Shown one piece after another: positions 34,715-44,142 of a stretch of 64,000 nucleotides of DNA (positions are counted from its first letter, which is position 1; each line of letters opens with the position of its first letter). The stretch comes from an uncultured Spirochaetales bacterium. GTDB lineage: Bacteria; Spirochaetota; Spirochaetia; Sphaerochaetales; Sphaerochaetaceae. The stretch covers positions 62,001-126,000 of the forward strand of contig CASDZV010000041.1 of NCBI GenBank assembly GCA_949285905.1. The letters run 5' to 3'. The position numbers were made by a program, and so were the translations under genes. The notes below the pieces were generated by a model, which saw nothing but the letters and a program-made list of their open reading frames with translations, searched no databases and was not told where the DNA came from.

Positions 34715-34878
34715 TTATTAACAGAAAAGCACCTTTAATGGTATTCTTTTTTAATACTATTTCTGTGGATTCTTTAAATTTTAAGTTGACAGCTCATAAT
34801 ACCCATGGTCAAATCGTCATAAGCAAGGGAAAAAGGAGAAATATAATCCTTGCCGAAAACAAAAAGTGAGGTGTTCAA

Positions 34879-35853
34879 ATGAAGAAGCTGCTTTTAACTT
34901 TAACAGTCATGCTTATTGCACTGTCTATGACATTCGCAGCTGGCGCAGCAGAGAGCGCTGCTGAGGATAGCGGACTTATCAGAGTTGGTATCATCAACAA
35001 TGACCCAAATGAATCGGGCTACCGCACAGCTAATGATAATGATATGAAGGCTACGTTCACAGAAGAGAATGGATATGATGCATCTTTCTCATACAGCCTC
35101 CGAAATGATGAGCAGATTGCAGCCGCACAGCTTTATATCCAGGACGAAGTTGACTACCTTCTTATCTCCGCTGCCGGTACATCAGGATGGGATACAGTAC
35201 TTCAGGATGCACAGAATGCAGGTATAGGGGTTATTCTTTTCGACCGCACTATTGATGCCGATCCAAGCCTCTATCTTGCTTCCATCGTCTCCGATATGGC
35301 ACTTGAGGGTGAGACAGCTGTCAACTGGCTCGCATCACAGGGCCTTGATGAATACAACATAATCCACATCCAGGGTGTTATGGGATCTGCTGCTCAGATT
35401 GGTAGAACCGGTGCTCTTGATGCCATGGTCGCAGCGAACGACAACTGGAATCTCGTAACACAGCAGACAGCTGAATGGAATGCAGAAACAGCACAGCAGA
35501 TAACACAGGCTGTTATCGATTCTGGCGAGCCTTTCAATGTCATCTATGCAGAGAATGATGATATGGCACGTGGTGCTGTAGCAGCTCTCGACAGAGCAAA
35601 TATCTCTCATGGAGTAGGTGGCGATGTCATTATCATGGGATTCGACACAAACAAGTGGGCTCTTGAGGAGCTTCTTGCTGGAAGATGGAATTATGATGGC
35701 CAGTGCAACCCGTTCCAGGCTGCATATATCGATGAAATCATCAAGAATCTCGAGCAGGGAATCCAGCCTGCTGAAAAGGTTATCTACCTTGAAGAGAGAG
35801 GATTTGATGCTACAACAATCACTCCGGAAGATGTCGAGAAATACGGAATCTGA
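34879..35853 (+). CDS. Sugar ABC transporter binding protein, YtfQ/AraU type
   Basis: This 324-residue periplasmic binding protein belongs to the ribose/LacI-like fold (Peripla_BP_4). The signal peptide ends TFAAGAAES. Mature features include VGIINNDPNESGYRTANDNDM, the hinge-region YLLISAAGTSGWDTVLQDA, the FDRTID strand and the late VIYAENDDMARGAVAALD. The gene order (binding protein, double ATPase, two different permeases) equals E. coli ytfQ-ytfR-ytfT-yjfF and the Shewanella L-arabinose importer araUVWZ. With araA and an AraR-type regulator alongside, arabinose (probably the furanose form) is the likely cargo. Confidence 0.9.
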   Translation: MKKLLLTLTVMLIALSMTFAAGAAESAAEDSGLIRVGIINNDPNESGYRTANDNDMKATFTEENGYDASFSYSLRNDEQIAAAQLYIQDEVDYLLISAAGTSGWDTVLQDAQNAGIGVILFDRTIDADPSLYLASIVSDMALEGETAVNWLASQGLDEYNIIHIQGVMGSAAQIGRTGALDAMVAANDNWNLVTQQTAEWNAETAQQITQAVIDSGEPFNVIYAENDDMARGAVAALDRANISHGVGGDVIIMGFDTNKWALEELLAGRWNYDGQCNPFQAAYIDEIIKNLEQGIQPAEKVIYLEERGFDATTITPEDVEKYGI

Positions 35854-35879
35854 TTCGCAGGCATTTTGAGTCTGATGGA

Positions 35880-35915
35880 GGCACGGAGGATTTCCGGGAG
35901 GATTATCCCCGTGCC
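35880..35915 (+). other. Intercistronic hairpin after the sugar-binding protein gene
   Basis: GGCACGG and CCGTGCC, extended by AGGAT/ATCC with a bulge, form a stable stem followed by TTTGCTGTTTTG. Such hairpins often protect abundant binding-protein mRNA and reduce read-through. Confidence 0.6.
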
Positions 35916-35945
35916 TTTGCTGTTTTGTAATATGGAGGATATGGA

Positions 35946-37457
35946 ATGCAGCAGGAATCGGTGCTGGAGATGAGGGGAATCTATAAGAGCTTTTATAGTG
36001 TCAAAGCTCTCCAGAATGTCGATTTTACCCTACGTAAAGGCGAGATACATGCCCTTATGGGTGAGAATGGTGCTGGTAAGTCTACACTGATCAAAGTTCT
36101 TACAGGGGTTCATCCCAAAGATGCCGGAGAGGTCTTTCTTGAGGGCTTTGACAGGCCTGTCGAGATCAAATCTCCCGAAGATGCACAGAAAGCAGGTATC
36201 AGCACAGTTTATCAGGAAATAACACTCTGTCCTAATCTCACAGTGGCAGAGAATATGTATATAGGCCGAAGCAAAGGTGCTTTTACCAACTGGAGAAAGA
36301 TGAAAGCCGGGGCAACGAGAATTCTTGAGAATCTCGGTATTCCAGCAAAAGCAGATCAGCAGCTTGGCTCATGCTCTATAGCAGTACAGCAGATGGTGGC
36401 TATTGCACGTGCCGTTGATATGGAATGCAAGGTCCTTATTCTCGATGAGCCTACATCATCGCTCGATGAAAGCGAGGTTGCAAAGCTCTTTTCACTCATG
36501 CTTGATCTTAAAGCAAGGGGTGTCGGCATTATCTTTGTCACACACTTCCTGGATCAGGTCTATGAAGTCTGCGACAGAATAACAGTTCTCCGTGATGGCC
36601 ATCTTGTCGGTGAATATGCTATAGAGAATCTTCCACGTGTTGAGCTGGTCTCGAAAATGCTTGGAAAAGAGCTTGATGATCTTGCAGATATCAAAGGAGA
36701 AAGTGGTGCAGCAGCTGCAGAAGGTTCTGTTGTATATGAAGCAAAAGGTCTTTCCAGTGTTGCCGGTATAAAGCCATTTGATTTCGAGATCAGGAAAGGA
36801 GAAGTCAATGGATTCACAGGCCTCCTGGGGTCAGGCAGAAGCGAATGTGTCCGTGCAATCTTCGGTGCAGACAAAGTTACTGGAGGCGCAGTTTCTATTG
36901 ATGGGAAAAGCGTTAAGATCTCTAAGCCAAGAGAGGCGATGAAACATGGTATAGGATATCTTCCGGAGGACAGAAAACGGGATGGCATTGTCGGAGATCT
37001 CTCTGTCAGGGAGAATATCATTCTTGCACTGCAGGTTATGAAAGGTTTCTTCGGTCCTATATCACGGCAGAAGGCAGAGGAATTTGCTGATGAATATATC
37101 AGGCTTCTGGATATCAAGACAGCCTCAGCTGACACTCCGATCAAGTCTCTTTCTGGTGGAAATCAGCAGAAGGTCATACTTGCCCGCTGGCTGCTGACAA
37201 ACCCGCAATACCTGATACTGGACGAACCGACACGGGGCATTGATATCGGAACAAAAGTTGAGATTCAGAAACTTGTCCTCAAGCTTGCTTCGGAAGGAAA
37301 GAGCGTTACATTTATTTCCTCGGAGATTGATGAAATGCTCCGGACCTGTTCGCGTCTTGTCGTAATGAGGGACAGGAAAGCTGTAGGAGAGCTATCCGGA
37401 GATGATCTGACACAGGCGAAGATCATGAATACGATTGCAGGAGGGGAAGGAAAATGA
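35946..37457 (+). CDS. Sugar ABC transporter, tandem ATP-binding protein (YtfR/AraV type)
   Basis: This 503-residue ATPase contains two fused nucleotide-binding domains, as in RbsA/MglA. The first has Walker A GENGAGKST near residue 39 and Walker B LILDEPTSSLD. Its signature is degenerate (CSIAVQQMVAIARAV). The second has GLLGSGRSE as a degenerate Walker A, signature LSGGNQQKVILARWL and LILDEPTRGID. This asymmetry is usual in the family. It overlaps the first permease gene by 4 bases (ATGA). Confidence 0.93.
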   Translation: MQQESVLEMRGIYKSFYSVKALQNVDFTLRKGEIHALMGENGAGKSTLIKVLTGVHPKDAGEVFLEGFDRPVEIKSPEDAQKAGISTVYQEITLCPNLTVAENMYIGRSKGAFTNWRKMKAGATRILENLGIPAKADQQLGSCSIAVQQMVAIARAVDMECKVLILDEPTSSLDESEVAKLFSLMLDLKARGVGIIFVTHFLDQVYEVCDRITVLRDGHLVGEYAIENLPRVELVSKMLGKELDDLADIKGESGAAAAEGSVVYEAKGLSSVAGIKPFDFEIRKGEVNGFTGLLGSGRSECVRAIFGADKVTGGAVSIDGKSVKISKPREAMKHGIGYLPEDRKRDGIVGDLSVRENIILALQVMKGFFGPISRQKAEEFADEYIRLLDIKTASADTPIKSLSGGNQQKVILARWLLTNPQYLILDEPTRGIDIGTKVEIQKLVLKLASEGKSVTFISSEIDEMLRTCSRLVVMRDRKAVGELSGDDLTQAKIMNTIAGGEGK

Positions 37458-38539
37458 CAGCAAAGACACTAGGTTCCAAAATTAATGTTCTTGTCAGAAA
37501 TCAGATATTCATTCCTGTTGCTGCGCTTCTTGTGCTTGTGATTTTCAATCTGATAGCAGATCCATCGTTTTTCCAGATCTCATATGCTGAGAACAGTGAT
37601 GGTTTCCCTGTTTTATCAGGTTATCTGATCACAATTCTTGATAATGCTTCTGAGCTTGCTATCCTGGCAATCGGCATGACGCTTGTAACTGCCGCATCCG
37701 GCGGACAGGATATCAGCGTGGGTGCTGCGATTGCCATCAGTGGAAGTGTTGTTCTCCGTGTCCTTTGTGGCGATAACCCTCGTCCTGATGAGCTACAGTC
37801 AACAATTCTGGTAGCATTTCTTGTAAGCTGTCTTGTATCGATGGCGTTTGGAGCATTCAACGGCGTACTTGTATCATATTTCAACATACAGCCGATGATT
37901 GCGACTCTTATCCTCTATACAGCAGGACGCTCTATAGCTGCATGGATTAACAATAACCGGTTGCCTATCATCAGTGATCCGACATTCGGTTATTTCGGAA
38001 CATTCATTCCTGGCATACCGATTCCGACACCCATTTTCATAGCGCTCTTCTGTATGATAGTCATCGCAATTGTGCTTAAGTTCACGACACTTGGACTCTA
38101 TACACAGGCTGTGGGAATCAATCCATATTCTGCGAAGCTTAATGGTATAAATCCACAAGTGGTGAAGTTCATTACTTATGTGATCATGGGTCTTTGTGTG
38201 GCATTTGCGGGATTTATAAAAGTGACGAGGTTCTCGACAATCAATTACTCAGTCGTCGCTCTGGACATCGAGATGGATGCCATACTTGCTGTTGCTCTCG
38301 GAGGCAATGCGCTTTCAGGAGGCCGTTTTAATATGGCAGCATCGATTCTTGGTGCATATGTCATCCAGTTCCTCACCACGACACTTTTCAAATTCAATGT
38401 CTCTTCTGCAGCGCTGCCTGCATATAAGGCCGTCGTCGTCATTGTGCTGGTTGTGCTCAGTGCACCATCAGTACGTGAGAAGATCGGCAAGCTCAAGAAA
38501 AAGCTTGTGGCAGATAAACTTGGAAAGGAGGCATGCTGA
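37454..38539 (+). CDS. Sugar ABC transporter permease 1 (YtfT/AraW type)
   Basis: This 361-residue permease belongs to the branched-chain-permease-like family BPD_transp_2. It has about eight to ten helices. The family motif GMTLVTAASGGQDISVGAAIAISG lies in the cytoplasmic loop region, and LNGINPQVVKFITYVIMGL in the ATPase-facing loop. It is coupled by 4-base and 1-base overlaps to the ATPase and the second permease. Two non-identical permeases are characteristic of the YtfT-YjfF/AraWZ importers. Confidence 0.92.
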   Translation: MTAKTLGSKINVLVRNQIFIPVAALLVLVIFNLIADPSFFQISYAENSDGFPVLSGYLITILDNASELAILAIGMTLVTAASGGQDISVGAAIAISGSVVLRVLCGDNPRPDELQSTILVAFLVSCLVSMAFGAFNGVLVSYFNIQPMIATLILYTAGRSIAAWINNNRLPIISDPTFGYFGTFIPGIPIPTPIFIALFCMIVIAIVLKFTTLGLYTQAVGINPYSAKLNGINPQVVKFITYVIMGLCVAFAGFIKVTRFSTINYSVVALDIEMDAILAVALGGNALSGGRFNMAASILGAYVIQFLTTTLFKFNVSSAALPAYKAVVVIVLVVLSAPSVREKIGKLKKKLVADKLGKEAC

Positions 38540-39582
38540 TGAGTATTCTGAAGAGAAATAACAGAAGTCTTGAAAAGACACCGATGTCGGATACCAACCT
38601 CCTTCTTACCATTACGATTGTAGTCTTTTTCGCGATGTATGCCGCCGCCATGATTTTCATTGGCAGAGGATTCCTGAGGTTCCAGACGTTCTTCAATATT
38701 CTCAATGAGAACGCGGCTCTTATCATTCTTTCCTGTGGAATGAGCATTGTCATGATAACAGGAGGCATTGATATATCTGTGGGAAAGCTGACTGCTCTGA
38801 TTTGCATGAGCGCGGCTGTCAATCTGGATTATCAGGGAGGAAATCTTCTTTCAGCTGTAATGCTTTCGCTGGCTATCGGACTTGCGTTCGGTGTTGTGCA
38901 GGGGTACCTTGTCGCTTACCTGGACATTCAGCCGTTCATTGTCACTCTTGCTGGAATGTTTTTTGCAAAAGGCATGACGACAATCGTCAATTCCACGCAG
39001 TTCAATGTTGAGAATGAAGCTTTTCAGGCGTTGAAGGCTGTCCGCGTATATATTCCTGGTGCAGGTTATACAAACAGACTTGGAGCATATGTTCCTGCAT
39101 ATGTCGAGATTGGTGTTCTTGTTGCCCTTGCTGTCGTCGTTATCCTTTTCATCATGCTCAGATGGACGAAGATAGGACGTAATTTCTATGCAGTCGGAGG
39201 CAATGCCCAGAGTGCAAACATGCTAGGAATCAATGTCAGAAGGACGAAGTTCATCGCCCATCTTCTCTGCGGTCTGCTTGCTGGTATCGGTGGCTTTGTT
39301 TATTTCATGCATGTAGGATCGGGTTCTCCTTCTCATGCAACGGGAGCGGAGATGAATGCAATCGCATCTTCGATTATCGGAGGAACGATGCTCAGCGGCG
39401 GTGTTGGCAATATCGCGGGAACATTTTTTGGTGTTCTTTCTCTTAGCACAATCAAGAATATTGTAGTTCTACTTGGTCTTGATGATGCATGGTGGACAAA
39501 TATAACTGTTGCGGCAATGATCTGCATCTTCCTTGTTGTCCAGTCGGTAGTTCTGCTCAGGAAGAACAGAAACAGAGCGTGA
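38539..39582 (+). CDS. Sugar ABC transporter permease 2 (YjfF/AraZ type)
   Basis: This 347-residue permease carries the matching motif GMSIVMITGGIDISVGKLTALICM and the ATPase-contact loop LGINVRRTKFIAHLLCGLLAG. The first 18 residues are hydrophilic, then about eight or nine helices follow. The start at 38539 is preferred over ATG 38533 because AAGGAGG (38525-38531) is 7 bases away, and it overlaps the previous stop (TGATG). It should form a heterodimer with the preceding permease. Confidence 0.92.
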   Translation: MSILKRNNRSLEKTPMSDTNLLLTITIVVFFAMYAAAMIFIGRGFLRFQTFFNILNENAALIILSCGMSIVMITGGIDISVGKLTALICMSAAVNLDYQGGNLLSAVMLSLAIGLAFGVVQGYLVAYLDIQPFIVTLAGMFFAKGMTTIVNSTQFNVENEAFQALKAVRVYIPGAGYTNRLGAYVPAYVEIGVLVALAVVVILFIMLRWTKIGRNFYAVGGNAQSANMLGINVRRTKFIAHLLCGLLAGIGGFVYFMHVGSGSPSHATGAEMNAIASSIIGGTMLSGGVGNIAGTFFGVLSLSTIKNIVVLLGLDDAWWTNITVAAMICIFLVVQSVVLLRKNRNRA

Positions 39583-39601
39583 ATAAACATAAGGAGATTA
39601 T

Positions 39602-41062
39602 ATGAGACAGGAATTCTGGTTCGTGGTAGGCTCTCAGTTCCTTTATGGACCCGAGGTTCTCGATACAGTTGCTTCAAGAGCAGAGGAGATGGCTGCAGAG
39701 CTCTCTGCTGTGCTTCCGTTTCCTCTTGTGTACAAAGTGACAGCAAAGACAAATGCAGAAATCACAGAGGTGATGAAAGCTGCCAATTATGACGACAGAT
39801 GCCTAGGTGTAATCACCTGGTGTCATACATTCAGCCCGTCAAAGATGTGGATAAACGGGCTTGAACTTCTGGAAAAACCATATTGCCATCTTGCAACTCA
39901 ATACAACATGGAGATCCCTAATGAAGAGATTGATATGGACTTCATGAATCTGAATCAGGCTGCGCATGGAGACAGGGAACATGGGTTTATAGCAGCTCGC
40001 CTCAGAAAGCCAAGGAAGGTTATTGCCGGATACTGGAGAGACGAGCATGTACAACAGAGACTTGCAGCATGGATGCGGACAGCCTATGGAGTTGCATTTT
40101 CCAGATCTCTGCGGGTAATGAGGTTTGGCGATAATATGCGAGAAGTCGCTGTTACTGAAGGTGATAAAGTCGAAGTGCAGATCAGACTTGGCTGGCAGGT
40201 CAATACATGGCCAGTGGGAAAGCTTGTTGATGTGATGAACACTGTTACTGACGAGGAAATCGACGCATTGATGGAGGAATATCGCTCCTCCTATGATTTT
40301 GCCACCAATGACATAGAGACTGTACGGTATCAGGCAAGGGAAGAGATTGCTATAAAAAGGATGATGGATGAGGAAGGGTGCTCAGCATTCTCCAACACTT
40401 TCCAGGATCTCTATGGCATGAAACAGCTTCCAGGTCTGGCTTCGCAGCATCTGATGGCTCAGGGCTATGGATATGGTGGAGAAGGGGACTGGAAGGTCAG
40501 TGCCATGACTGCCATCATGAAAAGAATGGGGGAAGATGGCAACGGAGCCTCTGCTTTCATGGAGGATTACACTTACAACCTCGTTGCCGGTGCGAAGTAC
40601 AGTCTTGGTGCTCATATGCTTGAAGTTTGCCCAAGCGTAGCTGCCGGCAGACCTAGGATCGAGGTGCATCCATTAGGTATAGGGGACAGAGAGGATCCTG
40701 CGCGGCTTGTGTTCGAAGGGAAGGAGGGAGATGCAATAGTCGTCTCTCTTGTCGATATGGGAGGAAGGCTGCGCCTTATCTGTCAGGATATACATTGTGT
40801 GAAGCCGATATTGCCAATGCCCAATCTGCCAGTTGCCCGTGTTATGTGGCAGGCAATGCCGGATCTTGAAACAGGCCTTGAGTGCTGGATAACTGCAGGA
40901 GGAGCTCATCATACAGTCCTCAGTTATGATGTCTCAGCAGAGCAGATGAAGGATTGGGCTGCTATTATGGGAATAGAATTTGTGCACATTACAAAAGACA
41001 CGACCGTGGAATCGCTAGAAAAAGAATTATTCCTCAATGATATTGCCTGGAAACTGAGATAA
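39602..41062 (+). CDS. araA: L-arabinose isomerase
   Basis: This 486-residue enzyme converts L-arabinose to L-ribulose, with manganese as usual cofactor. Family features are FWFVVGSQFLYGPEVL at the start, the CLGVITWCHTFSPSKMWI segment and HLATQYNMEIP. Also present are NQAAHGDREHGFI and a central QEDYT-like FMEDYTYNL. Length (about 490-500) is normal. It is the last gene of the sugar importer operon, a few bases after the second permease, with a terminator behind it. Ribulokinase and ribulose-5-phosphate epimerase genes are not in the window. Confidence 0.96.
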   Translation: MRQEFWFVVGSQFLYGPEVLDTVASRAEEMAAELSAVLPFPLVYKVTAKTNAEITEVMKAANYDDRCLGVITWCHTFSPSKMWINGLELLEKPYCHLATQYNMEIPNEEIDMDFMNLNQAAHGDREHGFIAARLRKPRKVIAGYWRDEHVQQRLAAWMRTAYGVAFSRSLRVMRFGDNMREVAVTEGDKVEVQIRLGWQVNTWPVGKLVDVMNTVTDEEIDALMEEYRSSYDFATNDIETVRYQAREEIAIKRMMDEEGCSAFSNTFQDLYGMKQLPGLASQHLMAQGYGYGGEGDWKVSAMTAIMKRMGEDGNGASAFMEDYTYNLVAGAKYSLGAHMLEVCPSVAAGRPRIEVHPLGIGDREDPARLVFEGKEGDAIVVSLVDMGGRLRLICQDIHCVKPILPMPNLPVARVMWQAMPDLETGLECWITAGGAHHTVLSYDVSAEQMKDWAAIMGIEFVHITKDTTVESLEKELFLNDIAWKLR

Positions 41063-41068
41063 GCCTGG

Positions 41069-41096
41069 AGGCGTCGGAAACGGCGCCTTTTATGTT
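41069..41096 (+). terminator. Terminator of the arabinose operon
   Basis: AGGCGTCG and CGGCGCCT (one wobble) enclose a GAAA tetraloop and are followed by TTTATGTT. It overlaps the end of the converging radical SAM gene. Confidence 0.8.
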
Positions 41097-42199
41097 CTGT
41101 CAGGATCTTCGAACCAGGCTTCGCTTTCAGAGAGAGGACGAGTGAAGATTCGCCCGTTATCCTTCTCATATTTCGCCTGGTGATAAGAGAAGAGCAGTCT
41201 GCCGTTGATTTCACCAAGAATCTCGATCTTACCTGTCGGATGGGACATCGCATACCTGAAAGCCTTTGCCGGACCATTCATCATTCCTTTTGCTTCTCTG
41301 ACGATGGCCGCACCCCTTGATAATGGTACCTGGAACTGGTTCTTCACTCCTTCAACTGGTCTGCACTGGAAGACATAGTAAGGTTCGATGTTTATCGAGA
41401 CAAGTGAAGACATGAGATCTGAAAGAGTTGCCGGATCATCGTTAACACCATGAAGAAGTACAGTCTGGTTCCTCACAATGCATCCAGCTCCCTGCAGAAT
41501 TCTTATTGCTTTCCTCGACTCGTCTGTCAGCTCTCGTGGATGGTTGTAGTGTGTTACGACCATAATTGCTTTCTTATTGGAAAACTCTTTCAGCAGAGCT
41601 TCCAGTTCCCCGTCATCTTCAGTGATACGGTATGGAAATGTTACAGGTGTGCGAGTGCCGAAACGTATGAGTTTAATGGTTGGGATAGCTGTGAATGTCT
41701 CAAGATAGCGTCTGATGACAGCGTCAGGGTTCATGAATGCATCGCCACCGGAAATAAGGACATTGTCTATCTCCGGATGGTTTCTTACATACTCTGCCAT
41801 TTCAGGGATGTGTTTGGCCGTCTCTTCGCTTGAAAGGCCTACCATGCGTTTTCTGAAGCAGTGACGGCAGTACATGGCACATACATTTGTTGATAATATC
41901 AGGGCAGTCCTTGCATATTTATGCTGCATTCCCTGCACTACAGTGTTGTCAGCTTCTCCTGATGTGTCCGGAGTTCCTCCTTCAGAGAATTCTAAAGGAT
42001 CAGGTATGCACATCCGTCTTACAGGATCTGTGTGGCTGGCTTCCTGTATGAGCGAGAGATAATACTCTGGAACAGATATAGGATAGCGCTCTTCTATATT
42101 CTGTATGGCTTTCACTTCCTCATCGCTGAATGGAATGCGTTCTTTGATTGTCCTGATTGAATGATAGTTCTCTTTTATCAGAGCTTCCCACTTCTTCAT
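41090..42199 (-). CDS. KamA-family radical SAM protein (lysine 2,3-aminomutase-like)
   Basis: This 369-residue protein carries the radical SAM cluster motif CxxxCxxC in CAMYCRHCFRKRMVG near residue 107. It also has the KamA-type NVLISGGDAFMNPD, the GTRTPVTFPYRIT strand and VLLHGVNDDP. Relatives are PLP-dependent lysine or glutamate 2,3-aminomutases and EpmB, which makes beta-lysine for EF-P. It is shorter at the C-terminus than classic KamA (about 416 residues), and the usual PGGGGK lysine motif is replaced by HPTGK. Substrate is therefore open. A GGAGGG site precedes the ATG at 42199; the upstream open extension is rejected. Confidence 0.85.
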   Translation of the reverse strand: MKKWEALIKENYHSIRTIKERIPFSDEEVKAIQNIEERYPISVPEYYLSLIQEASHTDPVRRMCIPDPLEFSEGGTPDTSGEADNTVVQGMQHKYARTALILSTNVCAMYCRHCFRKRMVGLSSEETAKHIPEMAEYVRNHPEIDNVLISGGDAFMNPDAVIRRYLETFTAIPTIKLIRFGTRTPVTFPYRITEDDGELEALLKEFSNKKAIMVVTHYNHPRELTDESRKAIRILQGAGCIVRNQTVLLHGVNDDPATLSDLMSSLVSINIEPYYVFQCRPVEGVKNQFQVPLSRGAAIVREAKGMMNGPAKAFRYAMSHPTGKIEILGEINGRLLFSYHQAKYEKDNGRIFTRPLSESEAWFEDPDRT

Positions 42200-42299
42200 A
42201 CTCCCTCCTTTTGTTTCTCCCTCCTCTTTCAGGATAAGGGGCATTTCCGCAAACTGTCAAATCGACGAACTGCCAGCTAGGTGCTTTGTGCAGATGTAT

Positions 42300-42329
42300 T
42301 TGCAGAGAGAGCGAAAACTGTTCTATACT
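42300..42329 (+). promoter_or_regulatory. Promoter of the parE operon (leaderless)
   Basis: TTGCAG (42300-42305) and TATACT (42324-42329) are 18 bases apart, and the ATG begins 7 bases after the -10 with no ribosome-binding site, so transcription should start at or next to the start codon. Confidence 0.6.
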
Positions 42330-42336
42330 GCTATAC

Positions 42337-44142
42337 ATGGCGTATGATGAAAAAAATATCAAATCGCTGTCTTCCCTTGAACATATAAGGCTCAGGCCCG
42401 GAATGTACATCGGACGGCTGGGTAACGGTTCCCATCCGGATGACGGCATTTATATTCTCCTCAAAGAAGTTGTAGACAATTCCATTGATGAATTCATCAT
42501 GAAGCATGGTGCGAAGATTGAGGTCACTGTGCTTGATGGAACTGTTACTGTCCGTGATTACGGGCGAGGTATTCCTCTTGGAAAGGTTGTTGAATGCGTG
42601 TCTATTATAAACACGGGTGCCAAGTACGACGATGAAGCGTTCCAGTTCTCTGTAGGTCTCAATGGAGTCGGCACAAAAGCCGTGAATGCTCTTTCTTCCA
42701 CATTCTTTGTCAAATCATTCAGGGAAGGGAAGTTTGTTGAAGCATCTTTTGTGAAAGGAAAACTGAAGAAGAAGAATGAAGGCACAACCGCAGAGCCTGA
42801 TGGCACATTAGTCTCCTTCACTCCCGATCCATCCATTTTCCCGGAATATCAGTTCAATGATGATTTCATTACAGACAGACTCTGGAGTTATGCATATCTC
42901 AATACCGGTCTGACAATCGAATACAACAAGAAGATTCTCAGAAGCCGGAATGGTCTTCTGGATCTTCTTTCGAAAGTTATCGGGGATGATGGTCTCTATC
43001 CAGCTATTCATTTCAGGAATGAGCATCTCGAGTTCGCTTTCACGCACACCTCCGGTTATGGTGAAAATTACTTTTCATACGTCAATGGCCAGAACACAGC
43101 AGATGGCGGAACACACCTTGCAGCATTCAAGGAAGGTGTGTTGAAAGGAATCAATGAGTTCTATAGAAAGAGCTGGCAGGCTCCTGAGATCAGGGATGGT
43201 ATTGTTGCCGCTGTTGCTATCAAGATGCAGAATCCTGTCTTTGAAAGCCAGACAAAGAATAAGCTTGGCTCGACAGAAGTTCGCACCTGGATTGTAAACG
43301 AAGTCAAGGAAGCTGTCATGGATGCCCTGATGAAGGACAAAACCAAGGCACAGGGGCTTCAGGAAAAAGTATCTACAAACGAGAAAGTACACAAGGAAGA
43401 GCAGGAGGTCAGGAACAATTCCAAAGAGAGGGCAAAGAAGACAGCTGTCCATATCCCCAAGCTCAGAGATTGCAAGTATCATATCAACAATGCGCCTGCT
43501 GCACACAGAAAAGAAGCAGAGGAGTCCATGATTTTCCTCGCAGAGGGTGATAGCGCGGCCGGAACAATCTCAAAGAGCCGCAATCCTGATACACAGGCTG
43601 TATTTGCCCTTCGTGGAAAGCCATTCAATGTGCAGGGCTATAAACGTACAGAGCTTTATAAGCATGAGGAGCTTTACAATATAATGGTTGCTCTTGGTAT
43701 AGAGAATGGCATTGAGGATCTCCGATATTCAAAGGTAGTGATTGCAACCGATGCAGATACTGATGGCTTTCATATACGCATCCTGCTTATGACATTCTTC
43801 CTCTCGTATTTTGAGGAATTGGTCACTTCCGGAAAGCTTTTCATACTTGAAACGCCGCTTTTCAAGGTAAGGAACAAGCAGACTACGGAATTCTGCTTTA
43901 CTGAAGCAGAGCGCGATGCAGCAATGGGCCGCATAAGGGGATGCGAGGTGACTAGATTCAAAGGTCTGGGAGAAATTGATGCCTCTGATTTCAAGACTTT
44001 TATCGGGGAAGATATGAAGCTTCTTCCAGTCTCGATTACATCCATTAAGGATATCAGGGACAAAATGGAGTTTTATATGGGTGACAACACTCCTCAGAGG
44101 AGGGAGTTCATTATGGAGAATCTTCTGAATGTCTCAGGCTGA
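42337..44142 (+). CDS. parE: DNA topoisomerase IV subunit B (ParE-type)
   Basis: This 601-residue type II topoisomerase ATPase subunit has the GHKL ATP site in EVVDNSIDEF and GVGTKAVNAL. The TOPRIM motifs are FLAEGDSAAG and ATDADTDG, and KGLGEIDASDF lies near the C-terminus. It is shorter than GyrB and lacks the GyrB insertion; ALRGKPFNV matches ParE-like proteins. It decatenates daughter chromosomes with ParC. The start at 42337 follows a leaderless-type promoter; an upstream in-frame ATG is not supported. The last 14 bases overlap parC. Confidence 0.9.
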   Translation: MAYDEKNIKSLSSLEHIRLRPGMYIGRLGNGSHPDDGIYILLKEVVDNSIDEFIMKHGAKIEVTVLDGTVTVRDYGRGIPLGKVVECVSIINTGAKYDDEAFQFSVGLNGVGTKAVNALSSTFFVKSFREGKFVEASFVKGKLKKKNEGTTAEPDGTLVSFTPDPSIFPEYQFNDDFITDRLWSYAYLNTGLTIEYNKKILRSRNGLLDLLSKVIGDDGLYPAIHFRNEHLEFAFTHTSGYGENYFSYVNGQNTADGGTHLAAFKEGVLKGINEFYRKSWQAPEIRDGIVAAVAIKMQNPVFESQTKNKLGSTEVRTWIVNEVKEAVMDALMKDKTKAQGLQEKVSTNEKVHKEEQEVRNNSKERAKKTAVHIPKLRDCKYHINNAPAAHRKEAEESMIFLAEGDSAAGTISKSRNPDTQAVFALRGKPFNVQGYKRTELYKHEELYNIMVALGIENGIEDLRYSKVVIATDADTDGFHIRILLMTFFLSYFEELVTSGKLFILETPLFKVRNKQTTEFCFTEAERDAAMGRIRGCEVTRFKGLGEIDASDFKTFIGEDMKLLPVSITSIKDIRDKMEFYMGDNTPQRREFIMENLLNVSG

